From positions 124,001-188,000 of the forward strand of contig VWPU01004196.1 of assembly GCA_013398955.1 (NCBI GenBank): a stretch of 64,000 bases of DNA. Direction: 5' to 3'. Of this stretch, positions 51,212 through 62,500 are shown piece by piece. Origin of the DNA: Callaeas wilsoni. Lineage: Eukaryota > Chordata > Aves > Passeriformes > Callaeidae. Below the pieces are notes generated by a model, which saw nothing but the letters and a program-made list of their open reading frames with translations, had not been told where the DNA came from and searched no databases. A program made the translations under genes and the position numbers. How positions within the stretch are numbered: the first letter of the stretch is position 1; every line of letters begins with the position of its first letter.

Positions 51212-51256
51212 AGACTGTGCTAAGTTAGAACTTAGCAAACGGTCTTAGCACAGTCT
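51212..51256. repeat. 13-bp perfect inverted repeat (hairpin)
   Basis: AGACTGTGCTAAG (51212-51224) and CTTAGCACAGTCT (51244-51256) are perfect complements around a 19-base loop. The loop carries a further TTAG/CTTAG echo. The stem is shorter than a normal pre-miRNA and there is no T-run after it, so no RNA gene is claimed. Confidence 0.8.
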
Positions 51257-53154
51257 GTCTGTCCAGCTGCTTTGCCTTTTGTCACTGACAGAAAACTTTC
51301 TCCAGAGGCTACCGTAAATTCCTTTCTCAGTTGATGATCCATGTTGCGCAAAGAAGATTAATGCTTTTGGAACAAGCCAAAATATTCACTGCCAGATGTA
51401 AAAGAAAAAGACAGCCTTTAGAGCAAAGTATTTCCTCTGTCGAGAAGAATTGCTTTTGGGCCCGTGTTCCATGAAGAGACCTTTCTGGTGGGTTTCCGAA
51501 CTTCCTCTAACCCCACCTATGCTAAGAGGCTCCCAAGAAGATGTAGGCAGCTGGACACAGCTCTCCTAGAGAATCTTTTTCAAGTCCTCAAACAGCAATG
51601 CAATCTTTAATGATAAGTATTACTAGACTTACAAAGAATAAACCTCCTAAAAGCAAAGTTGGCTGATCTTGTGATGAGAAACACAAAATATGCAGGGAAC
51701 AGAAATGTAGAAATTATTGACTGGTATCAGCAAAACAATTGATGCTGTTTCAGGACAACTTCATCAAAACCTGCAACTGTAGCACTGTCATGCAGAATAA
51801 AAACTCTTTCTGAAAATCCAAGAAAATACATTTAAGGGCTTTGAATTTAACCAGTGAAAACTGTGCTTAGGTAAGTCTTCTTTAAAGCATCAGTGACTTC
51901 GAAAGGAATATAAAGAAATAATTCATAGTAGATACAATTTAGAACAGTTTCAATAAGTGGTGAAATAATGTAATTTATAAGTGCAGTCAGTGCCTTACGT
52001 AGCTCAGAGGGGTTAAGATTTTTTCAAAGGCACTGACTTCTGCAGATAATTTCTGGAAATAACTTTTAGCATGTGTGTACACTCTTTCTGATAGTAAAAA
52101 TTTGAGCTGCTCTGGATGCATGGATGACAGTGTGTATGTTTCTCTGTGATACCTGATTTAACATACGTAAAGTTTTTGGGTAAAATTACTTTATTGAATT
52201 CCTATGATGCATTTCCATTTAATCCAGTGAATTGGCCAGTAAAAATAAAACAACATTGACTCCAATCTGAATCACATATTCATTGAAATACTTTGATTAT
52301 CCAACAATTTCAATCATATATCTCAAGGCTGAAAAACACAACTGCAATATTTGTGTGGAATTAGGGAAACCCGTCTCAACTTTTCAGAAAGGAAGAGTAT
52401 GGAATTTCCGTTCTGGTTTACTCTGGTTAAAAAAGAGAGAAGCTGAGTAACGAAAGATGTGTTGAGCTTTCAGAGAAATGCAGTGGTTTCTAGGCCTTGA
52501 TCTTTGAACCACAAGCTGTCTATGAGGACAAAGGACCTGCTCAGACGATCTTTGCTGGTTGACATTTATTGCTACAATTTGCTAAAAATTACCTTTGATA
52601 TAATAAGTCACAGTTTCAGGCAGATTCTGTGACCACCAAGCTTTACCTGAGAATGTTCTAGCAGTGGCGTCCCAGCAGATAGCATATATCACCACAGGAC
52701 CATATATCTTTCCACAGGACCCATTCCACCTGGCCTCTTCCAGTGAATGACTGACTCTTTTTCAGGTTCTGCTGCTTTATATTAGTTCCCAAGGTGAATT
52801 GCCTGAGCATTACTGTCTAGAAAAGTCAATAAGAGTTTTCCAGCTTAAGCTGGTATTTTATTTTATGATGGTTATTTTTATATCTTTATATACAAAAATA
52901 GTAAGTAGTAAAGTATTAAGCTATTAAAAAAATTGAAAATCCAGTGTACACTCTTTGGTTAAAGGGAATTTTGATGGTTCAGGCTGTGTAGCAAACTACA
53001 GGTGAGTTCTAAATTCTCTATTCTGTAAACAATATCACATGTGGAAAAAAGAGGAAACTTTCACCATATCAGAGACTTAGATGTCCAATTCCAAAGTGTA
53101 AAAGAACAGCAAGAACACTAAATCAGATGATTGTTGAAAATGAATATTAATGTT

Positions 53155-53168
53155 TCACCAGGGGGCTT
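53155..53168 (+). promoter_or_regulatory. CTCF-like core motif
   Basis: TCACCAGGGGGCTT matches the CTCF core CCACCAGGGGGC at nearly all core positions. A single motif of this length is weak evidence of binding. Confidence 0.3.
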
Positions 53169-54470
53169 CTCTTTAAAGAAGTTTTATTCTTCTCAATTCT
53201 TAGTTTTGAAGAAATTAAAGATGCCTCCTTTATGTTTGGGCTTTCTGACTGTAGCTGAACCATTGTACTATCTAAAGTACTATTGCAAGAGAGACATCTG
53301 TGTTTTTAAGAGCTAGTTAAAGGGACAAAAGACAACTACTTTTGGAACTACACATTTCCTCACATACCCCCTTAATGCCACAACACAACATCCAGAATTC
53401 TCATTTGCGATTATATTTATGGAGGGTGACTTTCATCCCACAAAAAATGTGCATTTCATGTTTGCTCAGGGGATAGTCTGAAGTTCCTTTTGTGGCCATT
53501 GTCTCCAGGACCAGGTGTCCAAAGCTGCAGCCTGAGTGAGGGAAATATGCATGGATAAAATGCAAAAAATCCAGCAGAAGCATATTTGAATTCCAGGGCT
53601 GGCCTTTGATCACTGGGCTACCAGACTTTTCTCCACCACTGTATCAGCTTCTGTGAAATTCTACAAAAACTCTTTAATTTTAAATTCCTTGTACAGTGCT
53701 CCTACTCATTACATCCTGTTCATCCTACTTGGGACAGTCCATCCATCTGGGGCCTCTCAAAGTGTCTCAACAATATTTGGCTAATTATTCTTTCTAGGTA
53801 CAGGGGAAATTTACCTTGCTATGAAAATGAAAGAGATTGTCACATTGTTCTTATAAATGTGGAGGATTTCTGTTAAACAGTTTTGTATTTTCTATTATTT
53901 CCATCAGTGACCTGAAATGATAGCCAACTCTATCAATTTCCTTATTTTTCTTCAATGGAGAAGCACAAGGAAGAGAAAGAGTAAGGAAGGCAAAGAATTA
54001 TTCTGAGACCAGATTGAATTCCTAGGTGACGTTCCCACAAGACTATCGATTTGTTGTGGCCTTTGCTGTTAATTGTCAAAAAACGCCTTTGCTCACAAAG
54101 AATTGCAGTGGTCTTGTGTGAATTACCAACACAAATTTCATCCCTCTTGCTTGAAATACAAGAAGCTTGAACCTTTCTTGTCTTGAATATGTGCTTTCTA
54201 CCTTGAATATATGATTTTAGAAAAAAATCCCATCATGCTAAAATTCACATTTTGTTTGGTGTCCACTTAGTGAAGTTATTCAGCTTTATAAGCACCATTT
54301 AAAACAATCTAGGAAAAAAAAATCCTCAAAATAACTGGTTTTGTAACTTCTTGATATTTCAGTATTTCAATCTATTACGGTGAAGATAAATATAGTATTA
54401 TGATCATTACCAAACAGTAATCTTTCATAACAAATCATGGAAGTTTTGCTAATATTTAGAACAGCTCATC

Positions 54471-55506
54471 TGTCGGAACTCTGAGTGTCCCAATAGGCCT
54501 CAATGGTGCTGTTCAGCCTAGCTTGAAACCTTCACCCGCACTCTTGGTCCATGGGCTAAAGAGCTCCATCTTAACTCAAGCCTTGTTCTTCACTCCTTCT
54601 ATAGGCACAGCTGAGTCCTGGACAGACCCTGGACCATGCTGCAGCTTTTTTTCTGGTTGTGTCTCCCAGGTGGACTTGGTTCGGGTTTTGCTGTAACTGT
54701 GCCTGTCCATGAACCCGTTATCAGCACTCTGCTCAGCCAGGCCAGGTGCTGTGGGACTGCACTGTGCTCACTAAGGGTGGCCACCATCACCCTTGGATTT
54801 TGTCCTCCCTCGTGGCGCAGCCTTGCTCTGCTTGCCCTTTGTGTTTCTTTTTGAAGAAAGAAGGGCCTTCCCTGCCAGACCAGACCCTGGTGTGCTGGCC
54901 CGCGTGTGCCCCTTGCCTTCTGGGTTCCTCAGTAACCTGGGTGCCAGCAGCAGTCCCGGGCCAGCCCTGCTCACCCAGAGCTCATTTTTACAGTAGCCAG
55001 GAAGGGGCATGGCTGGGACCTGGAGGTTATTCTCACTACCGGAGGTGGGGAGGAGGGAGTCTCTTCTGGTCGAGTAAGTCTGGCAGACGGAGTGCTGGGG
55101 TGCTGCTGGTTCCGAGTTGCGGGGAGCAGCTGGGTAGTGCCAGTTCTGAGCCAGAAGGAGCATTTGGGTGGCACCGGTTTCAGGCTGGAGGGAGTGGTCA
55201 GGGCAGCAGGACTCTGGTCAGGTCGTGCTCTGCAGTGAGCATTTCGCATTTGAATCACTCTCTCTCTTCTGTACACCTTTATTACTAATAGTGTTACTGT
55301 TCCTTTTCTTATCTCATTGCTGTTTCCAGTAAACTGTTCTTACTTCAACTAATCTGTTTCCATCTGATCTCCATCTTTTGTGCCTCCACTTCCCCTCTGC
55401 CGCCCAATGCAGAGGGGAGAGGGAGGAGGAGCAAAAAAGCAACACATGGTTGGGAGAGTCTCAGTGGGAGCACTAAATTGGAGAGTACCATTCCTAAACC
55501 ACAACA
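54471..55506 (+). mobile_element. GC-rich avian ERV LTR, probably solo
   Basis: A sharp rise in GC content begins near 54600. The 3' portion resembles avian ERV LTRs: 'gttactgttccttttcttatctcattgctgtttcc' at about 55292-55327, followed by 'agtaaactgttcttacttcaac', a purine-rich 'ggagagggaggagga' block near 55415, and a CTAAACCACAACA terminus ending in CA at 55506. The proposed 5' end TGTCGGAA at 54471 is less sure. No primer-binding site or gag/pol frame follows, so a solo LTR is likely. CATC occurs just before 54471 and at 55505-55508, a possible but poorly placed target duplication. The 180-codon and 130-codon frames across it are composition artefacts; no viral protein is encoded. Confidence 0.6.
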
Positions 55507-58500
55507 TCCTGCCTGGGTACCGTGGGATGGGAGCTCAGGCAGGGGCCGCAGGCCCCAGGCAGGTTCTGGGGTGCCAGGGCCTGGGGCAGGCGTGTGCTGG
55601 GGACCCTCAAGGGGCACCAATGGTCCTGCCAACATATATCTCCATGACAAGTGTTTTGGTGCCGATGCAGGACAACTTCGGCTGTCCAAAGTCTGCTGCC
55701 AATGGAATTGTGAGACAATAGGACTATTTTTCTCATCCATGAGAACCAGCAACAGCGCTTAATTGCCATACCTCTGTCCTGCCTTGTAAGTTTCTACAAC
55801 CAGTTTCCCATTTGAGTCTAAAATATTTTCAGTTAGCAGATAACAGAAGGATGGAGACCAAGACACTGCAGGGGAAAAGTAAGCAAACTGTTCCCTTTTG
55901 ATACCATTCTCTGCGGCTCCTGTTAACCAGACAGTGAAAAAGAGCAGAGTAATTGGGACTGATGGACTGCAGATACAGGAAAAGGACATATTCGGGATAC
56001 ATACATTGTTTTTCCACTGTGTTTTATCACCAGACTTCTTCATTAGAAAGCCAAACTTAGCTGTCACTATCAGAATTAATGATGATGATGTAATCTGAAA
56101 CATAAAAATATTTTAAATTTGATTGATCAATAGTAGCATTGTCTGGTTAAGAGACACATAGTGAAAAAAATGCCATGTGGATCATTTGTTTCCCAAAACA
56201 ATTTAAAATTCTTTTAGTAAATCTATATGCTCTAAAATAGAAAGTTTCCAGAAAGTTTCTCTTTTTCTTAAGGAAAGTATTTGAATTACTAATATTTTTA
56301 TTTTAAATTTTATGATATATAATGTGTATATTTGCACACAAAAAAAATACAATTATAAATATTATGCAATTACAAGTGCAAAGTTTAAGTCCTTTGCCTT
56401 GATCCAGTTAGATACAAGCTGACCTTTTTCTCTGCCAGGGGACCCACATCTCCATCATTGTTGGAAAGTGTCAACATCCAGAAGCTTCACGGAACATGCT
56501 GCAATTCTGAGCTCAGGGATAGTTATTAGCTGCAGTCTTTTCCCCTCACAGCTTTATCAACACAGTGCAATACACACCATGATAACTTATGATTGCTGAG
56601 GGCTAATTAAAAGGCACTGATATTTCTAGTGACAGACTAGATTATGTTCTCTTTTTCCTATCAATAGGTTATTTTTGCAACAGGCAGGAATATGGCCATG
56701 ATAGGTAGATATCATATCCGTACTTGTTAGAAAACTGTTTGCATCTTACTTATTTCTCAGCAAATGATTCCTCAGTAAAAAGCCACTCATTTGCAAAATA
56801 GCAAGCAATGCATTACATTTGCCTCACAGGGAGAAAAGGTGCAGAGCTATTTATTCTGCTGATTTGAATTATATTATAACTGAGTATGATAGGGCTAGGC
56901 TCTAATTTTTTTTAAACAATAAGCAATGGATTAGAGGCTTTCTTAGCTATTCTTCATTCATTAACACTATAACTGTTGAATACTCTGTGCTTAACAAAAT
57001 CCGATAATTGTAGATAGCATTAGTTCTACATCTTTGGAGAACAGCCAGCATGGATTCTAATGAAATAAGCCGACCATGCATCGAGGGATTTAGGAAGTAC
57101 TGCTATGCTGCCTACAATGACATTTTATTACTGATTAAATAATCTCTGAATCTGACTGTTCTGCAGTGTTTTTCAACCTTACAGTAGCTTGATTCAAATA
57201 CTTTATGAAAAAAGAATAATGCGATTCTCAGTGGGTCTAATCTTTCATAAATAGAGTCAAGTTGTTCAAAACCAGAAGCTCATTAGCTAGCTCATTGCAA
57301 ATTGTATTAAGGCTGGAATCGAGCTGTATATGCAGAGAGTTTTTGAAAGCTTATAAAGTAAATACATTCAGGCATATGCAATTTGAAAATTAGTATATTC
57401 ATTCAGTAATATGAACAATGTTTCATGCTCATACTTCAGAGTCTGCTGATTTTTTTGAAGGTTGCTGATTGGAGTTTTAGACTGGAATCCTCGCTGTATG
57501 AAAGACTAGTCCTCCCTATAAGCCTCGCTTCCATTAAGTCTCTGAACCACTACAGCAACCACAGTGTTTCTGCTCTTTGTCCAAAATTCTACACTGTCTG
57601 TGTGTTTAAATCAGGCAGCTCAATCCTTACAAGAGAGGATGCCACAGTCAGAGACTTTTCTGTAAAACAACACAGATGAACACTGTTCAACAGAGCCTAT
57701 AGCAGGCCACCATCCATCCAGCTTGCAGACCTCTTGCAGATGGGATGGGCCCCAGCATCACAGTGGATCAGGAACAGAGCTTCTTTATTTATGTAATTCA
57801 CTTTAATTTATGCACAGATTTATTTGGTGGGATTGATTATGGGGCAATTCACCTGGACTGAATTTCTCTTCAAGTGCATGTGTCTTAGAAGATCTGAAAC
57901 AAGCACCAAGAGCTGCTGCAGATGCCTCCATTCAAGAAATGCAGTTCTATAAATCAATAGTAAGAAAAGAACTGCAGGAAAATGTAAGATCTCAGCATCC
58001 CTAAATAAATTAATCATTCAAATAAAATTTATTCATTCAGTTTAAAAATCAGTCTTGCTATCATATGGACTCATGCACTACTGTGCTAAAGAAGTATCAG
58101 GTATTTTCAACAGCATAGATCTCAAGAACAACAACATATATTTTACTCCGAGGGAAATACAGTCCATGGTACTAGTATTACATATCTATATACTAACAGT
58201 TCCTTTGGCTTCCATGAGATCTGTCATTTTGAAAGTGTCTCTGTAAGACCAGGAACTGTGTTGAAAGGCCTGGTGTGCACACCGGGTAAAATGTTCGGAG
58301 ATTCTTGCACATAAACTGGCACAGGAGTAGGCAAGACGTACTCTTTGACTTCTAAAACAAATTTTTTAATATACTTGAATATTACATTGCTTTAGGGATG
58401 CAGTGAAAAAATTTGAGTTTTGGTGACCCTGACTGATTTTTAGATCTTGATGCCGATGAAATGCTGTCTATCATCAGGAAAGACAGCATTATTTAAAACA

Positions 58501-59050
58501 TTTGGGAGGAATTTTACTGTATTCACTGCAGACTCCTTCTTAACCATAACTACAACTTTCTTGGACCTCTTGTCATATTTATGGTTCATACCAGGAGTGA
58601 ATATGGTTTGTATTTAACAGTTATGATGAATTGTTTTTATGCATCAGAGCAAAACTTGATATTTTATAGTTGCTTTGAATTTGAACCATGAAATATTCAT
58701 TACATTTTCACAACAAAAGCTTCTTCCAACAAATCACTCACTCAGTTCACTTTGTATACTAATTTCATGTGGGTCTAGAATACAAATTCTGTGCAGAAGT
58801 AGGAGCATTACCACAACAGGCAGCTGGTTACCAAATCTTGAGTATTTGAAGAAGTAATGTGACTTCAATTATTTTTTCTTTGTAGGCTGGGGTGGAGTCA
58901 ATTCTTTGTTTGGGAAACACTGCTTAGACTCCATAAGTTAGTGGTATTTTTGTAGCAGAAAATCAATACTCCCTTCGCTGAGATGTGTCACTCTCTGTAT
59001 CTATGAAAAGCTGATATAACCCCCATAACGAGTTTTAACTGACAATATTT
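55507..59050. other. Unique non-coding DNA, GC-rich at its left end
   Basis: 55507-55620 stays GC-rich, with a GGGGCC/GGCCCC stem near 55537-55551, and may belong to the neighbouring insertion. From 55750 it is AT-rich. 55759-56103 has overlapping open frames on both strands with no recognisable domain. 56560-57360 has many homeodomain-like TAAT/ATTA cores and few simple repeats, a texture often seen in conserved non-coding elements, but this cannot be shown from one genome. Confidence 0.55.
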
Positions 59051-59597
59051 GGCCAGCAGGTTGAGGCAGGTGATTCTGACCCTCTGCTCTGCCCCCGTGA
59101 GACCCCGCCTGGAGTCCTGCATCCACCTCTGGGATCCTCTGCCCAGGAAAGATGTGGACCTGTTAGAGCAGGTCCAGAGGAGGGGGACAAAGAGGATTAC
59201 AGGGCTGGAGCACCTGTCCTATGAAGACAGGCTGAGAGTTGGTGTTGTTCAGCCTGGAGAAGGCTCCGGGAAGAGCTCACTGAGGCCTGTCAGTACTTAA
59301 AGGGCACTTAGTAAAGGAGAGAGTGACTTTTTATGTAAGCAGATAGTAATAGGACAAGAGGAACAGTTTTTAAACAAAAAGAGGAGATATTTCAGCTAGA
59401 TGTTCGGAAGAAATTCTTTGCTCATAGAGTGGTGAGGCACTGGAACAACTTGTCCAAAGAAATTGTGGATGTCCCAACCCTGGAAGTGTTCAAGGCCAGG
59501 TGAACAGGGCCTTGAGCATTCCTGCCCAGGGATTCTGATTTGGAACTAGATAATCTTAAAGCTCTCTTCCAACCCAAGCCATTCTATGATTCTATAA
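59051..59597 (+). mobile_element. CR1 LINE 3' end, best-preserved copy in the window
   Basis: The element begins in the C-terminal coding part of CR1 ORF2: the plus-strand frame from 59049 reads CR1-like residues including RPRLESCIHLWDPL, VQRRGTKRITGLEHLSYEDR and a shifted VQPGEG. The 3' UTR follows, with 'ataggacaagaggaacag', 'agaaattctttgctcata', 'gtggtgaggcactggaacaa', 'ccctggaagtgttcaaggcc', 'ggaactagataatctta' and the diagnostic repeated terminus ATTCTATGATTCTATA at 59581-59596. It is 5' truncated and has small deletions, but its similarity to the family is higher than that of the other copies here, implying a younger insertion. No functional protein is encoded. Confidence 0.95.
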
Positions 59598-62500
59598 ATC
59601 TGTGATATTTTGTCACATTCATCAGCTTCAGGCCTATATAAAATACAGATTTGTTTTATTGTACTTGGACATCTCTGGTTTAACTTTTATGCACCTATTT
59701 TTCTTAGCAAGATGAATCATCATAGCACATAGTCTTATATGAAAATATGAATAAATGGTTTACATGGTCTTATACCAACCTCTGAAAATCCACAATTGAA
59801 CACTTTAATGCTTGACTTAGTCCTCAACAATTCATGAGAACCTGGTGACTTTTTCCATATCCGTCCAGCCCAGGTTAGCAATGCTGGAGAGGGAATATTA
59901 CACCTCCCTGCTTCAGATTTTGACCACTGGTGATGGCCAGCCTAGACACAGAATCAACGAAGTCATCCACATTCCCAAGAGCTGGCCACCACTTTAGTTT
60001 AACCATTGTCTTCAGTGTCTGGAGAGGAAACGTAGAAAGCCTATGCTAAGTTTGTTGCAATTCAATCACCAGACTTGTTTTCATTGAGCATGATGATAGT
60101 TAAGGTCCTAGTGACTGACTGCGTTTATTTTTATAGGTAGCAGTGATTTAGGAATTTTGAAGCTTTGATCAAGGTTCCTCCCCATAAACTTGCACGGATC
60201 AGTGACTGATACACTAAAATTGCTACCATTCTGGAAGCTGGTTCAATGAGAAAATTTAAGGTATGTATAAGACAACAGTCATAGCTCCTAGATACCATTC
60301 TGTAAGAAGATAAGCATTTCATATAAATTAAAATCTAATTTTTATTAATAACAAATTTTCTATAGTTCAAGTCAGATAGTGAAAGCTAAAATTATCTGTT
60401 TAAATTCAAAATGAACCCAGTGTCTGTTTCCCTACCAAAGCAAACAAAAAAAAAGGCTTAGCTTTGTGAGGTTTCATTTAAATTTTAAAGAATTTTCTAA
60501 ACTAAATCTAGGCCAATATTGTGATGAAAGTAATTTTCATTAACAACCTGAACTTTCTAGAAAATTATCAGAATCAAACCAATTTATTTCAACATTTTCT
60601 TCAGACTTTTGTCTGGTATGGTTTGGAAATTCTAAATGGGTAAGTTGTTCCAATCATCTTAAAATCAGTACAATTTTTAAAAATATTGTAATTACTTTTG
60701 AAAAGATGCTTATGAAAAATTTATTTGCCATGATGAATAAAATGTAACTTGAAATGCATTTTTTTCTTGATTTTTAATTAAGTGATATCTCTTTTTAAAA
60801 TCGATTCAAATGAGGAGTCTGAAAACATTTTAGCTTAAGACTCCAACTTTTCTCCAAAGTCTTTATATCCAGACTATTCTGTGGGTATCTAATGAATGTA
60901 AACAAAGTAAAAATTTTTTAAAAATTTAAAATTAAATGTAAACCAGAATACATTCATTTAATTTCTGTGATGCAAATGTTTTAAAATCCGAATTTTCAAG
61001 ACATTGAAATAACTGTGCAAAAATCAGGCTATGTGTTTGACAGATATGCCGAAGACAGACCCTGACCAACATGCCTGTAAGCAAATCCTTAAAAGATCAA
61101 CATTAGTATCAAGTCCAGACAAATAAGTGGTTTGAGCCACAAGATGTCAGAAGAAAAGAGAATGGAGAGTTGCCACTGTGGACTGAAAAGGCAAAGGAGG
61201 TGCTAAGAAAAATAAATACAGGTTTGTTAATTAAGCAAATAAAATAAGGGGAAGAGGTTACATAAAAGAAATTAAACTAATTCTGATGCATAAATACCGA
61301 GATAAAACTGAAAATTCCATCATTAGACAATAGAATATGCAAGAACACAAACCTTAATCTCTGCTGTTTCTTCAGTATAAACAAATCTGCTGGTTGCTAG
61401 CATTATTGCTGAAAACAGATCTCATCAAATTGTACACAGAGAATAATTTCATCTTTTGGAAAAAACCCTGTTATTTCACTATACCTCTTTGTCCAGGAAA
61501 CCTAAATTTTAGTCTAGATTGAAAACAGTCAAAGACGCAGTTTCTTATTAAGTAGTCAACAACCTGAAGGCACTGCTTTCTCTAAAGGCTTAAATAAAAA
61601 AAAAGTAAATAGGGAAAGGGGTCCAGAAGGCAGGATCTAATGTAATTTAAAACTGGAATTACATCAGCAGTTTCAAACAGATGGCAGAATGTAGAGATAA
61701 ATGTGTTAGCTCTTTTAGCTTGTTTGGTCTCTCCATTGTTTGCATCATTAAAACACGCAATAGTTTACAATTTAAAAATATACTGTGTATTAGACACTGG
61801 AAAAATGGACATGCACCTACTGAGTGGAAGGAGGTAGGATTGAATTAATTTGCCATACTATAATGTACAGTATCTGGGATGCTTTAGGCAAGTCTGCAAA
61901 TAGGTTTCCTAGGAAATGAGATGAACAAAAATATAATGACCTTGAAATTATAACCCCAAATGTCCCAGGTATTTAGCAACCTAGCTCAGAAGTGGTAATT
62001 ACATAAAAAATACAAAAGATCCTTAATTGCTTCAGTTATAGTGTATCTAGGCAGGTCAGTTACTGTACACAGCTGCAAAAAATGGTACGTGATTAATAGG
62101 GGGTTGCTTATGATAGCACTAACTAGCTAGTGTGTAGTGCAAAACACTCATTTCTTTTCCAATTAAAGGAAAAAAATCTGGTTTTGATTAGGCTCTTCAG
62201 AAGGTCTAAGTCTGTAGCAGCAAAATACTCCACTCTCACATTGTTAAATGTTTTAGTCAAGGACTAAGCAGCATATATTCATGAAAAACAGAAAGGTTTA
62301 TATAAAATATTGGGGCAAAAATGCTGCAAATATCAAAATAAGACACTTCAGACCATTTTGATTATTCTAGTTCATTGGCTGTAAAACTACAGGGTAAACC
62401 ACTTCAAATAAATAAGACTGGTACAGGTGCATCTCCAGAGCTGGAACCAGGCATCAACCTTTCCTGTGATTCATTAAACCACAATTAATCATTCTTTCCA

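Larger units (their letters stand above)
48351..54470. other. Unique AT-rich non-coding DNA
   Basis: No gene or dispersed repeat was recognised. It contains a 14-base A run at about 48541-48554, the 13-bp hairpin at 51212-51256 and a CTCF-like core at 53155-53168. Open frames are short. Confidence 0.6.

Noticed and set aside
54746..55288. 180-codon open frame on the plus strand
   Set aside because: It lies inside the GC-rich LTR, where stop codons are rare. It begins with a non-ATG or incidental start, has no domain, and overlaps equally long frames on the other strand.
55759..56103. 114-codon minus-strand frame overlapping a 66-codon plus-strand frame
   Set aside because: The two frames are mutually overlapping, neither has a domain, and no convincing splice pair was found.
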